Source: Xanthoparmelia taractica (Eukaryota; Ascomycota; Lecanoromycetes; Lecanorales; Parmeliaceae). From it: a DNA stretch of 39,484 nucleotides. Position 1 is the stretch's first letter. Every line of letters begins with the position of its first letter. Location of the stretch: the NCBI GenBank assembly GCA_033085395.1, contig JANQBS010000328.1, positions 1-39,484 on the forward strand, written 5' to 3'. Shown here one piece after another: positions 1-11,478 of the stretch. Both the position numbers and the translations under genes were made by a program. The notes beneath the pieces are model-generated. The model made no database searches, was not told where the DNA came from, and saw only the letters and a list, made by a program, of their open reading frames with translations.

Positions 1-730
1 GATATAATTTTTTAAAAAAGTTGAAAAAAAGTTGAAAACGACTATGTTCAACAGATACCACACCTTTCCGACCCGTAGTATTATATATATAAGTCTTATA
101 TTATTAATTAACTCTTTATTCGAATTTTCCTTATTTAGAATAATTATATTCTTTTATTTTATTTATTTACGTCTATATATAACTATCTAATTAAATACTT
201 TAGATTTATATTATATAAATATAAAGAGTTTTTCTAGCGTTAAGACACGTTTAAAGATCTATCTAGATCTACTAATCTTAGCGTTAAGACGATCTAATCA
301 TTTATCTATAGTATTGCTTGATCCCGGTATGTATGCCTTAACGAATGAGAACACTAAAGTCTAGACCAACAGTTTAAGACGCTTCTCACGTGGAGGCAAT
401 ACAAAGGGATTTACTCAGAGGCCGTGATACCCTTGCCTGGCCAAACTTACGTTGATTCAGTGTGTGGCACGATTAAAGGTGCGAGTGATTCTCGGTAGCT
501 TCCATCAGTTCCTTAGATATTTTAGAGCGGAGATTATCGTCAGAACTAGGCTAAGCCGGTAGCTATTCTCGAGCCGACTCCGCAGACCGACAGTTTCTAT
601 AATAAAATTATACTAACATAAGTACACCTTACCTATAAGATAACCCTACAAATATATAGGCGAAATAAAGAATACGCAGAATGCGTTTCGAAGAAAAGGC
701 AGCCCCTTCTGTAGTACTTATTACGTAAAC
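1..730. repeat. AT-rich degenerate repeat flank (RIP-like)
   Basis: Positions 1-320 are strongly AT-rich, with A/T runs and no plausible ORF; 320-730 is less biased but also without a credible gene. The motif TAGCGTTAAGAC occurs twice (235-246 and 279-290). Positions 55-77 match 39411-39433 in inverted orientation without mismatch. The composition and the transition-type differences from the right flank suggest an old transposon copy mutated by RIP, but no transposase or reverse transcriptase can be read. The element class is not identified. Confidence 0.5.
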
Positions 731-929
731 AGAAATTCAACCTTCATAGAGATCGTTCTTTAAACACCATGTCCATGCCAGTTTGCTTTGTAACCCAAAT
801 TCCCTGGACACGCCACTCCTGCTGCCGGTCCGCGAGCTCGAAGTCGCGAGCTCACGGTTGGTAGTGAAGCCCAAAAAAAGATCTTCTTGTGATGCTGCTG
901 ACACAAAGATCAGCTTCCAACGAAACAGC

Positions 930-2242
930 ATGCGGGATTCGAAGGACATCAACATCAACAAGACGAAAGCGACAAGTGCATCGAAGAAACGGTTGAAGGT
1001 GACTTTTCCTCGTGCCAATCCCATGATCTGGATGCATCTTTCTGGTGCAAAAGTACGGGTAGTATCCTTCAGATTTTGCTCTCCCACGCAGGTTATAGCC
1101 GGGAGCGACGGGACAACATCATGCATTTCTATCGAGACATGTCCGTGACCTTGGACCAAGGCCAACGGCAGAGGATGCCATCAATTTGGCAGAGGTACAT
1201 GACGGATGACTTTTCGCCCATTGAGTTCAGTTGGAAATGGAGCAATGCCGAAACGGATCCCCAACCGGTGATACGTTTCAGTATTGAGGCGCTCGGAGAT
1301 GACTGTGGGACGCTGAATGACCCCTATGATAAAGTGGCCAGCTTCAATCTCTTCAATCGGCTGAAACCAAGATTTAGCAATACCGATTATCAATTATTCG
1401 ATCACCTGTCAGCCGCACTGCTGCCAGAGATCCACAGAGATGTCGCCACGGGTGCTCTTGCGATGCACGGACACAAATCAAACATTTTCTTGGGCTTCGA
1501 GTTCGTCGACAAAGCGCCTTTGGTCAAGACCTACCTTTTGTCCAGCGTAAAGGCGGTGCAGTTGGGAATTTCGGCCCTCGCATTAGTCTGTAAAGCTTTG
1601 AACAGCCTCGCTACAAAATTTCCTGCGTTCCATACCCTCCATGTGCTTGCAGACTATTTCCAAACCGCCGGACAGGAGTTTCAGCTCGAGCCGGTAATAG
1701 TTGCTGTCGACTGCGTCTGCCCCAGAGACTCTCGAATAAAAGTCTACGCTCGTACCGCGCATACGACTTTCGATAGCGTCGAGGCAATCATGAGCAGATT
1801 CGAGCCATCCCACAGTATCTGTCGTGGTATTGAGGAATTACGGACCCTCTGGCAGCTTGTGATGGGTCCCATGACGGAGTTTTCTTCAACGCAGCAACTG
1901 CTCCCTAAATCTCACTGCACATTTGGCATCCTATACTACTTTGAAGTCACCGCCAACAGCCCGAAGATTGCCCCGAAGATTGTCCCAAAGATCTTTCTGC
2001 CGGTCAAACACTACGGCCAGAGCGACCACAAAGTCGCTCAAGGCTTAGGCGCATTCCTCAGCAGCAGGGACAAAAGCCAGGTTCCATACGTGTCTCGCTA
2101 CCTCGAAGCTTTGCAGCAAATATGTACCTATCGCAACTTGGACAGCCAGTGCGGTCTCCAGACTTATATCTCCTGCAGTTTCAAAGATGATTCCCTGAAC
2201 GTGACTTCTTACTTGAGTCCTGAGATATATCATCCCGGCTGA
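930..2242 (+). pseudogene. DMATS-type aromatic prenyltransferase, frame-broken near 5' end
   Basis: This family (dimethylallyltryptophan synthase type, ABBA fold) transfers a prenyl group from DMAPP to an indole or other aromatic ring, in the cytosol. From about 1022 to the TGA at 2240-2242 one frame reads through family landmarks: FWCKSTGSILQILLSHAGYS near the N-terminus, IEFSWKW with the catalytic-type Glu, IRFSIEAL, KTYLLSSVKA, RIKVYARTAHTTF (the Arg/Lys/Tyr diphosphate shield) and the closing TYISCSF...YLSPEIY. This frame has no ATG before 1121, and a start there would delete AGYS. The only fitting N-terminus (ATG 930, ...KKRLKVTFPRANP) lies in another frame and joins at about 1020-1022, as if one base were missing from a C run. 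I found no GT...AG intron that repairs this. A 12-bp unit repeated three times adds PKI repeats before the last conserved strands. The gene is either a recent pseudogene or a sequencing error; the substrate is unknown. Confidence 0.8.
1961..1996 (+). repeat. 12-bp unit x3 inside the DMATS coding region
   Basis: CCGAAGATTGCC, CCGAAGATTGTC and CCAAAGATCTTT follow one another and encode PKIA-PKIV-PKIF, just before the family's conserved (I/L)PV+xY strand. The third unit has diverged. It looks like an in-frame slippage expansion. Confidence 0.8.
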
Positions 2243-3136
2243 GGCAGTGCGATGGCGACATGGAAATTAATCTAGACAGCGTTTTAAATTTAGCGGATAG
2301 ATAGGTCCGTGTTAGAGGATATAGTATCAACCTTTGTGCCTCCTTCTCCAGCCATGTTACACAAGCTGCTGCAGCGGGCAACAATAATACCGGTGAATGG
2401 CTGGAGACTGCTGGTCCCATCCAATCATCGTGAATAAAGCCCCCCGCCGCTGGATTACCGGTAAACGATCCCACCACTGCCTTTTCACTCCGATTGAGAT
2501 CTTCATTTTCAGTCCAAACCTCTTGCACCATGAATTTTAGCGACGATGATATACCCGAGGCTGCAACTGTGCCCATAAGTTCCAAGAATCTTCCCAATAT
2601 AAATAGATGTGGTGTGGATATAGGGCATTAGTGGGGGGCTGGGTAGGGTAGGCACCCCTCATATAAAACACTTATAGCCCTGCGAATTATCTCTGCCCGG
2701 GGAGTTTTGGGGTGACCCCACGCGTTTCGAGTGCCCCTTTAAAGCCCCCTCAACCCGGCTTCCAGTTGGGGGTTGGGGGTCCAAACACCACCCCACCTCA
2801 CCTCATTGCGCAGCGGACGCGTTAATTATAAATCCTAGTAGTGTCTTTATTTGCTTACATTTTTTCAATGATATAGATATATGATAAATTGAGAAATCAA
2901 TCCATCTAATTTAAAGTGTATATCAAGTCTTCAAACCATTGAAGTCGTTGTTTTGATTGTCACCTGGTAGCAGAATTCCGGTGATTTCTGTCAAGTAGAT
3001 TGTCCTGGTGGAGGTGATGCACCCTCTACACTCTTCATCCAGTTACCCAAACCCCTAGATTCGAACACGAAGACGAAAGTAGTTTAGACCAGATCCTGAC
3101 ATCAAAATCCGAACTTTCCATGTTGACTATCAGACG
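2243..3136. other. Intergenic region between DMATS and MFS genes, with a GC-rich insert
   Basis: No credible ORF. About 2630-2840 is markedly GC-rich with G/C runs (GTGGGGGGCTGGG..., GGGGTGACCCC, ...CACCCCACCTCACC) set inside AT-rich DNA. This resembles the GC-rich ends of fungal Fot1/mariner-like elements or MITEs, but I could not find clean terminal inverted repeats or a target duplication. The rest is presumably the 3' UTR of the prenyltransferase and the promoter of the MFS gene. Confidence 0.4.
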
Positions 3137-4778
3137 ATGGGCGCCCAAAAACCCAGGGACGACCAGAGGGCAGAAGCAATCGAGAAATACTCTGTCTTCA
3201 CAGCGGCCGAGAAATGGTGCATTGTCGCCATGGTTTCTTACGCCGCTTGGTTCTCGACTTTGAGCAGCTTCATTTACTATCCGGTCTTACAGCAGCTGTC
3301 CGAGTTATTCTCCGTCTCAGTCGGCAAGATCAACTTGACCGTTACTTCCTACATGGCAGTGGCGACCGTGGCGCCGACTTTGGTCGGTGACACTGCTGAC
3401 GTATTGGGCCGTAGACCCGTATATATGATTGCCTTGAGCCTCTACATAGGAGCTAATGTCGCCATCGTTCTGTCGAATAGCTATTCAGCGCTTCTAGGCC
3501 TTCGAGTACTACAAGCTCTGGCGATTTCTGGTATGTTTTCCTTCTTAACCTTGGATGCGTTGCTGACGCCTTCAGGCACCTTCTCGATTGCCTACGGCGT
3601 GATTACTGATGTGGCATCTCCGGCGGAAAGAGGGTCTTTCGTTAGTGCGGTATCTTTCGCGTAGGTTTGGACGGCAGTCTGGAGAAACTCAAGGCTTATG
3701 CTCAAAAGTATAACGATTGCGCCAAGCGTTGGTCCCATTCTAGGGGGAGGTCTGACCTACGCCGCAGGCTGGACCTGGATTTTTTGGTTCCTGTGCATTG
3801 CTGCGGGTTCATGCTTGACAATAATGACCTTCCTCCTACCCGAGACTTCCCGCAACATCGTAGGCAATGGATCAATCAGACCATCAAAGCACCTACGACT
3901 ACCTATCAGGACAATGATGTGTCACTGGGAGGACCGCGATGTTGTTGCAGATCCTCGGTGGCGAGTACCGAACCCCTTAAAATCCTTGAAGATAATCGCC
4001 CGCAAGGATAATACCATTATCATTATCGCTTGTGGCATCCTCTACATCATATACACGTGCATCAATACGTCGCTCTCCGTCTTATTCATCGATATCTACA
4101 AGCTCAACCAGTGGCAGGCAGGTCTGATATACCTCCCCTTTGGTATCGGTGGGACCGTCTCAACTTTCTTCTCCGGCCCGCTGCTGAACAAGGCATACCG
4201 CAAAGCTAGGACAAAACAGGGTTTACCAACAGACACGGCGGCAGGAGATGACTTGGACAACTTCTCTATTGAAAAGGCGCGCCTCGGTGTTGTATGGACC
4301 CCGATGCTCATGACCACTTGCTCAGTTGTGGCTTTCGGCTGGGTCTTGCACTACCACCAGGTCGGCATTTCCCACATAGCTTAAACAGCTCGCAAGCTGA
4401 TATAATCCAGCACATTGCCATTCCGCTCTGCCTGCAGTTCATCGCAGGACTGTGCATGCAATTGGATTTTAGTGTAAGTCTTCTCCAGAACACCCAGTCG
4501 GAGGACCTAAAGCGAATACCTGCCAGATCTACAACACCCTCCTAGTGGACAAGAACTATCGAACACCAGCAGCAGCCCAGGCTTCCAGTAACATCGTACG
4601 CTGTGCATTGGCGGCTATCGCAGTCTCGTTTCTCCAGAATATGATAGATGCAATGGGCATTGGCTGGACATTCACATTCATGGGCGGGCTGTGCTTAGTT
4701 GCTACAGGTCTCTTTCTCGTTGATTATCATAGAGGGACGTCGTGGAGACAGAAGAGCTTAGCTTCGTCATCACATTAA
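3137..4778 (+). CDS. MFS transporter, drug:H+ antiporter type (DHA1-like)
   Basis: Plasma-membrane proton-coupled exporter, probably of small molecules or a secondary metabolite. Exons 3137-3530, 3576-3660, 3709-4360, 4411-4473 and 4527-4778 give 481 aa. The apparent stops at 3662 and 4382 lie inside introns. Motif A is clear (GDTADVLGRRPVY, about residue 92), as are GPILGGGLTYAAGWTWIFWFL (motif C region), LPETSR before the central loop, and a second half with hydrophobic helices ending GWTFTFMGGLCLVATGLFLV. The central cytoplasmic loop (WRVPNPLKSLKII) is typical of fungal polyamine/drug exporters. It lies downstream of the prenyltransferase on the same strand, which suggests metabolite export, but co-regulation cannot be shown here. 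Confidence 0.9.
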
Positions 4779-4958
4779 GAAAGTGGATCAGGTACAGCAT
4801 AATAAGCCGTATAATAATTCTTGGTACTAATAATTTTCATCCCCAACATGGACTGGCGAGATTCTGTGCTCTACCGCCTCCTCATTCCCAATGCCTGTTT
4901 TTGAAATGGATACTGTAAGTCAGTATAGACTGTCATGAACAATGAGCAGAGATAGCGA

Positions 4959-7900
4959 TCATGTCAAAGCCGCACACCTAACAACAGCAACCTCCCCATT
5001 CCTCGGACACAGCAATGACCTCTCTACGCCCCAAATACTGCATAATGCCAAACAATCTCTACTAATCCAGTCGCCCGGCAACGAAAAAAGGGGCTCGGAT
5101 TGGTCCCCTGCAGTGTTACTGGTATCAGTACCATAACGATGATAGGAGAGAGCTGTTGACATCTTTGTGGCTGTAGCTTTGTTTGTGATACGGGATGTCG
5201 GTGGAGGAGACGACAGCGATGGACCTGAGCGAAATGGATGTCGCCAAGAGCAGATTGTTTGAGTTCTGGAGAGGAATATGAGGTTGTCGTGAGTGAGAAA
5301 GGAAAGAGCGAGGGCGATGTTGGCGGTCCGAGGGAGAACAAATGGCTTTATTGCCATGGAGTCTCTCTCTTGGTCAATACCCGTTGTTGCTGCTGTGGAT
5401 GTTGACCATGAGGAGGTTCCGAAATAAAGGAATGTCTTCTCCTTTGAATTCTGGTTCATCAGTGATAACTGAACCAACATGTGCTTTTTGTCGTGGGTGA
5501 CAAGGACTCGGTCGACCGTTTGTCGGTCTAAGGGACCTTCCGGATCCAATGGCACGCTTTGATCACGAGGATGTTCAAACGCGTAAGTCTGGCGTTCGCC
5601 TAGGCTCCAATCCAGTATGTGGATGGCATTTGGCCCAACTCCGACGATTAGAGCGGGGTCTTGAGGATGCGTGATCCATTTGCACTCAGCCGTATGCAAT
5701 TCCAACGAGTGTATCATTGAAAAGGATCTCAGTGAGATGGTGCAAATCGTTGACGACGAGCGGACCAAAAGCTGGCTTGAATCGGGATGGAGGAGCAGTT
5801 GTAGAATAGGCCCGTTTGTGCTGTTCTTCATCGGTATCTCGGCCTTCTTTTCCACAACTGGGTCTAAGTTACCGCCACGGGGGATAATGAACATGATGAT
5901 GACCTTTTTGCTCGAGTCAGAGAAGCAAATATAGCGTCCATCGTGACTCCAACTCATTTGCTCGATGCTCAGAAAGCTTCTGGATACGTGAAGGTCAGTA
6001 AGCTTCCCACGCTGCGTGTCATGCAAATGTACTGTTCCTTTTTCCGTACCACAGCAATAAAGACGACCGGTAGGCGAGCATGCAAGCACTGTAATGGAGT
6101 CGATCCTCCAAGAACAGCTCTCGGATGCCGTAGAACTTTGACCAAGACTTTCTGTCTCACTCCCGCTCTCAATACCTTTACTTCTCTGCTCTGCATATCT
6201 CATTAGAGCATTCGGCTCCCAGGCATTGCCGTAATAACCTCTAATGTCGTAAAAGCGATGTAGATCAGGACTGAATACCAGGCCAAGGATCGAATCCTCG
6301 GAGGCCAATTGGTATAGAAGGCAGAAGTCAGATGTAGTGTATACCTTCACCGTTCCACGTACATCACCGGTGGCGAAGAGATTCCCATCTCCGCTGATCG
6401 CTAGTCTGGATGCTCCCGTGGCAATTTCATCATTTTCACCGTCGTAGGGGCGCCATCTGAAGACCACGCCTTCAATATAAAGACCCAGAACTTCCGGATA
6501 GTGCGGATGCCAGACAGCTTCGATCACTTCGCCTCTGGCAACTTCTTCTCTCTTTCGCCAGCAATGGCCAATGTGCACTGGCCCATCAGTCTCCCATGCT
6601 GATAACGGATGACCACGATACGCTACAGCAATCAATCTTCCATCTTTGTTCAGGGCCATATAACTTGACGAGTTCAAGAAGTGCCCCTCAAGCTCTGGTT
6701 CTTCGAGCTCCGCCACAAGCTGCCAGGTTGGGACCGTTTGATTCAAGTTGAGCGACCTTATTCGTCTGTCGTCCGTGCCAACAAGAAGCATGGTACTGTT
6801 GTTCGTCAAAAGCATTGCAAGCGGCCGAGGTCGCGACTCAATATTCTCAACCGACATTTTGCATTTTCCGGTGGAGATCTCCCAGATTTTTGTCGTGAGG
6901 TAGCCATAAGTGGCAAGCAAGGTCCCGGTGCTATTCAATTCGATCCTGTACACGCGCTCGCCATGCTTAATTGGACTGGTTGTCGCTTCTTCGAAAACCG
7001 AGGAGTCGTAGAGGACTACACTTCCTGACGAGACGTGGATAGCAATTTGAGCTCCCGCAGCCGAGATAGATGAAGCATAGGTACCAAATCCGAATGATAT
7101 GCGTGCAAGCGAGTCGTCCCAATTTTCTGTCGATAGACCTGATACTGAGAGACTCTTGTCCTGCGTCTTTCCAAATTGTTGATAGATTGCGGAATTGGGT
7201 GGACAGAAGGGGGGAATATGTTTGTAGATCGATTCGGGGTCCCGTCGCAAAATCGTGCCAAACTTCCCAACTATCTTCACAAAGTCTTCAGCCCAGCTTT
7301 CAACAAGTTCTTGCGTCACGATGTGATGCTCTTTCTCACTCTGTGCCGCGTCGTATTTCTTTTGTTTGGCAGAATATTTGGAGAGATGTTTTGACGCTTG
7401 AATGAGTACGCGCAGCTGGTTACTGATCGCAAGGATTTGAATCCATGTTAAAACCCAGTAGCCAGCCAGGAACTTGTTGAGGACTTCGACTGCCTGCTCG
7501 CAATCGAGTGGAGTTGATATCAGATGAAAAGACCAAGAATTAGCAGCATAGTCGAGAAATTCGGGCTTCTGGATTCCCCTGGCCTTCGCCCGAAGACCAG
7601 TAGCCATGAGGCATCGCATGCAGCTCAAAAACACTTGCTTGTGGGCGGCATCCCTGTCAACGAGAAACTGGCGATCGTTACCGCCGAGCAAGTATTCGCG
7701 AGCAGTTTGATGGATCATGGCAACATTGCCACCATTATCGATGACGACAAAGCCACCACATAAGTCCACTATCGACCGCTGAAAATCCAGCAGTTTAGAG
7801 GTATCCTCATGCAGTGCTTGTGACAGCTCTGCAACTGTCAATACACGTAATGAACAAGTGACACTCTGGAGAATGCTCGACGCTAATGCCCTTTCTGTGG

Positions 7901-10151
7901 CAGATGGATTCTGGGCAATCGATGCCGCCATGCGGTCATACAATGCTTCCATGCCAACTGGCAATTCTTCAAGTGCGAGCTCAACATCGGCTTGTGTATG
8001 ACATAAGTTCAACTTATCAACCGCAAGCCGTACCCACTAATAAATTAGTACTGCTTGTCAAAGAACACAGAACTTCGCACTACTTACGAGAAAATTGTTC
8101 TGTGCCCCTCTTACTACTCGCTGTACAATACTCTCATTGTATTCTGTAGTACCATACATGCTAAGCTCCTGATGAATGTAACAGCTTAGGTCTTCCAGAT
8201 GACCTTCGATGCTTATCAGACTTGGTTTTAGCACTTTCGGGACCTTCTGAAAGACAGCGGCTATCTCCGAGGTCTTTCGGCCCACGAGTAAGATTCGAAT
8301 TGGTATGGATGATAAAGAGATGTCAGAGAAGAGCCTGATGAGTGCTCGGGGATCATCTGCCTCATCAAGGCCATCGATGATCCAGTATAACGGTTGACCT
8401 TCCTCCATATTGAAAAGTATGGATTTGAATATGCGCTCCCAAATGGTCCTGGGGTCCGCTGTTTCAAAGTCAATAGCTTCATCCACAAGCTGAAGGAGTC
8501 TTTGCAAGAAACAGGGCAAACTTCGCGCTATTTGGTAAGCGATAGAGCGTAGTAGTAAGCTCAATGTCCGTTTCTTTCGATCACCAAATCTGATGAAGAA
8601 GTATTGACAAGAGACACCTTGTTCCACGAGGCTGTTGATAATGAACGAGGACAACACTGACTTGCCGGTTGCGGCCCCACCGTTCAGCCAGAGGAGAAAG
8701 TGTCCTGCATCTCGGACGTGTAACCACTCAAGGTAGCTCTTCTCTTCAAGAAACCAATCATTGGTCCCTTGTGCCCATTGGTCCCGGAAGAAGACGTAGT
8801 CCATGTCTGGCAGTCCTGTAATAGCCAGCAAGGACTTCAGATCTTGTGACTCCCTTCGATTAAGTAGGGCCGGCTTGTTCGATCTGCTCGTTGAAATGAT
8901 CTTGCTAACCAGTGATTTGAGAGCGTTTCTCACTGTGATGTAGTTGGGATCTCTGGGACTATCATACTTGCAAACGTTATGATGATCGGCGTCTAAAGCC
9001 TTGGAGGTCTCTCCAGGATATCCAAGTACAGATGAATCCTTCTCCAGTATCATCTTGAGAATATTAGCACAGAATCAATGACTTCTGCCCATATCTGCTT
9101 ACAACTCGGGCACTTTTGAATCCAATTGGAGTAGATTGGGTTTCATAGAAAGAGACGATGTCTAGCCTTGGTGCAATGTGGCGGAATTGTTCGTTGAGTC
9201 TTTGCAAAGTGAATGAGTTTTTTGCGAGTTCAGATATATACTGCTTCGAATTGGTCACAAAGGTTGATCGCAAGATCCTGTCCAATAATTCGGCCAGGTT
9301 CGTACCACGATGTGGGGTTGCAAGAAATGTGATTGCAGTAATTGCCTTGATTATTGATTCATACTTAGGATCATTCTGGCCTTGCATATAGGCCTGTAAA
9401 TTGTGAGCGTAGCAGGTGAATTAGCAGGCATCCTTACCTCCTTGATTATGAGACCTCCCATACTGTGGACCACAAAAATTAGAGGCACCTTGTGTCAAAG
9501 TTAGTCTTGTCTCAGGTCCTGATGCCTGGCTCTTACTTACATTTCCTATATTTAGATCTTCCTTCTGCTCATTCTTCGCATACTTGAGATCAAAAAGCAA
9601 ATCTTTGGCAAAGTCCAGTACTGAGGTGCTGACATTGCCTGCTGTGCGGAAATTGGCATTATATCCGAAAGTAAGTATCCTGGTCAAACAGACATCGGGT
9701 TCAAGGGATAGAAATTTCAACGGCCAAAATAGCTCTGGGTCTTCATTTTTCGACCACGTTCTTCGACTAGTTCCTCCAAGACCGTGTATAAAGACAATAT
9801 CGGCTGTGTAACCATTTTCGGGAGTATAAATAATATTTAAACCAAGTGGCCCGGGATCGGTTCCGCTGTTCTTTCGGGAGTGATCGCTAGCTTTTCCAGA
9901 GTATAGATAGGTCGATGCCTGAGTGGGGAGGAGTGTTGCCGATCCGATATGATCCTCTTCAATTGGAACAGAGACACCAGAAGGGCTCGAGTTGGGACTG
10001 TGAGACTGCGATCTGGTCCGTGAAAACCTCGGCTGACGATCTTCATCACTGCGTTTCCTCCTGAAGCTGAAGGGTTTCTGGAACTAACCAACAGTGATGG
10101 ATTAAACAAATGCCTTACATATCTTCGAGAGTAGGACTGATCACTAACCAT
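4959..10151 (-). CDS. NLR-like protein: lipase-like domain, NACHT, WD40-type C-terminus
   Basis: Fungal STAND ATPase of the kind linked to heterokaryon incompatibility and innate recognition. Minus-strand exons 10151-10119, 10077-9541, 9488-9438, 9393-9103, 9053-8088 and 8036-4959 give 1651 aa, all joins in phase 0, introns 41-52 bp. Residues 12-80 are a basic, Ser/Arg-rich leader. An alpha/beta-hydrolase-like domain (SesB-like) follows: FIHGLGGTSRRTW at about 107, nucleophile elbow VVHSMGG at about 196, then FLATPHRG. The NACHT has P-loop GGAATGKS at about 429 and Walker B LYWIIDGLDEADD at about 526. The C-terminal 1000 residues are divergent WD40-type repeats ending in a DWISRD...SIWGVERSLLCP segment that I recall from homologues. 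The WD repeats are not near-identical, unlike the hypervariable HET-D/HNWD class. Both hydrolase and P-loop key residues are present, so the gene looks functional. The ligand is unknown. Confidence 0.93.
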
Positions 10152-10986
10152 GATATCTAAAGTAGCTATGCACTTCAGCCGACAGGGTCAATTGGTCTAG
10201 CTGATATCGCTACTCTGGAAGGCTATATGCGGTACTTGGGAAGTGCTGAGGGCGTGTTTTAGGGTGGGTAACCAATACGCTTACGCTGGCGGTGTCCTTT
10301 TGAAGTGATGCCCTGGCACAAATTCCACCTTGTTGCCTGGAGGCACTGCAGTCCTGACTTAGGGTATTAAGGATACTGAAGAACGTTGATCGCCTCAGCG
10401 CCGATGGCTGCATGGAGTGTCGTTGATTTTGCCGCAGTACACCAATGATGTCGCTTCCCGAAAAGTACCCAGTAGCGCACTCAGGTCTCTGCACCAGAAA
10501 CACCAAAGATCGTAGGGACGTCTAGATTGGCCCTAATAACCACCAGGGTAGCTAGAGAATAGCTACTCACCGCCGCTGCCGGCGTGGCGCCGGCGTACAA
10601 CCAGCCTATGCTATCTCAGCGACAGCGATGTGGAGGAGTATCTGTGCATGTTTGAATAGATACTACGAACCAGAGAAAAGATATCGACTGAGGAACAAGG
10701 AGGGAACACTCTTAAGGTATTTCCAACTTGACTCGGCGGGGTGCACGCGCGCGGTAATCATCGATCTGCTTTAGCCCCCACCACCACAACCAAATTTGGA
10801 CTTGGGTACGACGAAACAAGTTTAGGACGGAATGCCGAGCTTTATGTTTCAATATGACTAAGGTACCTTATCTTACAATGAAGATAGAGCCACAACGACA
10901 GAAGCAAACCGTATCAACCCTCTCAATTTGAGAGTTTATTGCAGCTCTATGGAATACAACAGTATTATCGTAACCGTTAAGGTGAT
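10152..10986. other. Upstream region of the NLR gene, no convincing gene
   Basis: A 98-codon minus-strand frame (10210-10506) has no recognisable domain and may only be 5' leader. The tract contains a GC-rich inverted repeat (listed separately), an alternating CG/GC stretch near 10741-10757 and otherwise ordinary sequence. Confidence 0.4.
10578..10594. promoter_or_regulatory. GC-rich inverted repeat, CGG-N7-CCG layout
   Basis: GCCGGCG, a TGG spacer, then CGCCGGC form a perfect 7-bp dyad about 430 bp upstream of the NLR start. Inverted CGG half-sites with a short spacer (CGG at 10580, CCG at 10590) fit the layout used by Zn2Cys6 fungal activators. Whether anything binds is inference. Confidence 0.35.
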
Positions 10987-11364
10987 TTAAGCAGCCCGTA
11001 AATTTTGAAGTTCTTCCCCAAGAGATTCCGGTGACTTTTGTGACACCCCCTGTGAACTCTTCCTACACGAAAAATCTAGGCTTAATTGATGCGGATTCTT
11101 ATTTAAGTCCTCTTGAAATTTTTTGCCGAACAAGGATTTAAGGGCTGGTGTGCGTGTAGGGATGGTGTCGATTATTTTCCAGCCAGCAATTGGTTCAGGA
11201 CAGGAGCCAATCGCCTCAATCCACGCAATCGCTTGCAGTGCCCCACAAACCTTTTCCAGAGACGAGATAGGGCGCTGATAAGACCCTACCCAATATGTAT
11301 AGAAGTATATACATGGTGCTGATTTGCCTTTGCGTGGTCCAAGATCAAAACATGACAGACTCAT
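10987..11364 (-). CDS. Uncharacterised 125-aa ORF
   Basis: An intact ATG-to-stop minus-strand frame of 125 codons. I recognise no family. It has a Trp-containing middle (CGALQAIAWIEAIGS, PIAGWKIIDTIP) and a basic/Ser-rich C-terminus, with no signal peptide or membrane segment. It lies between the divergent-looking NLR upstream region and the fructosamine-kinase gene. It could be a chance ORF, a small orphan or the last exon of something longer: a CAG lies directly before its ATG. Confidence 0.25.
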   Translation of the reverse strand: MSLSCFDLGPRKGKSAPCIYFYTYWVGSYQRPISSLEKVCGALQAIAWIEAIGSCPEPIAGWKIIDTIPTRTPALKSLFGKKFQEDLNKNPHQLSLDFSCRKSSQGVSQKSPESLGEELQNLRAA

Positions 11365-11478
11365 CTGAGTGGCAGGGGGGGATCGGGGGAAATTTCCCTA
11401 TTCATAAGGCCGTTGTTGAGGGTGAGGGTGCGATCCACTAGTCATCGATCGGCTAAACTTGACACGCACTTCGCAGTT

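Noticed and set aside
783..1148. Separate 121-codon gene upstream of the prenyltransferase
   Set aside because: It begins at a TTG; the part from ATG 930 to about 1022 reads as the prenyltransferase N-terminus and the remainder overlaps the enzyme body out of frame.
3662..4384. In-frame stops suggesting that the MFS gene is dead
   Set aside because: The stops at 3662 and 4382 lie within 48-bp and 50-bp introns with proper GT...AG ends; splicing restores one continuous transporter frame.
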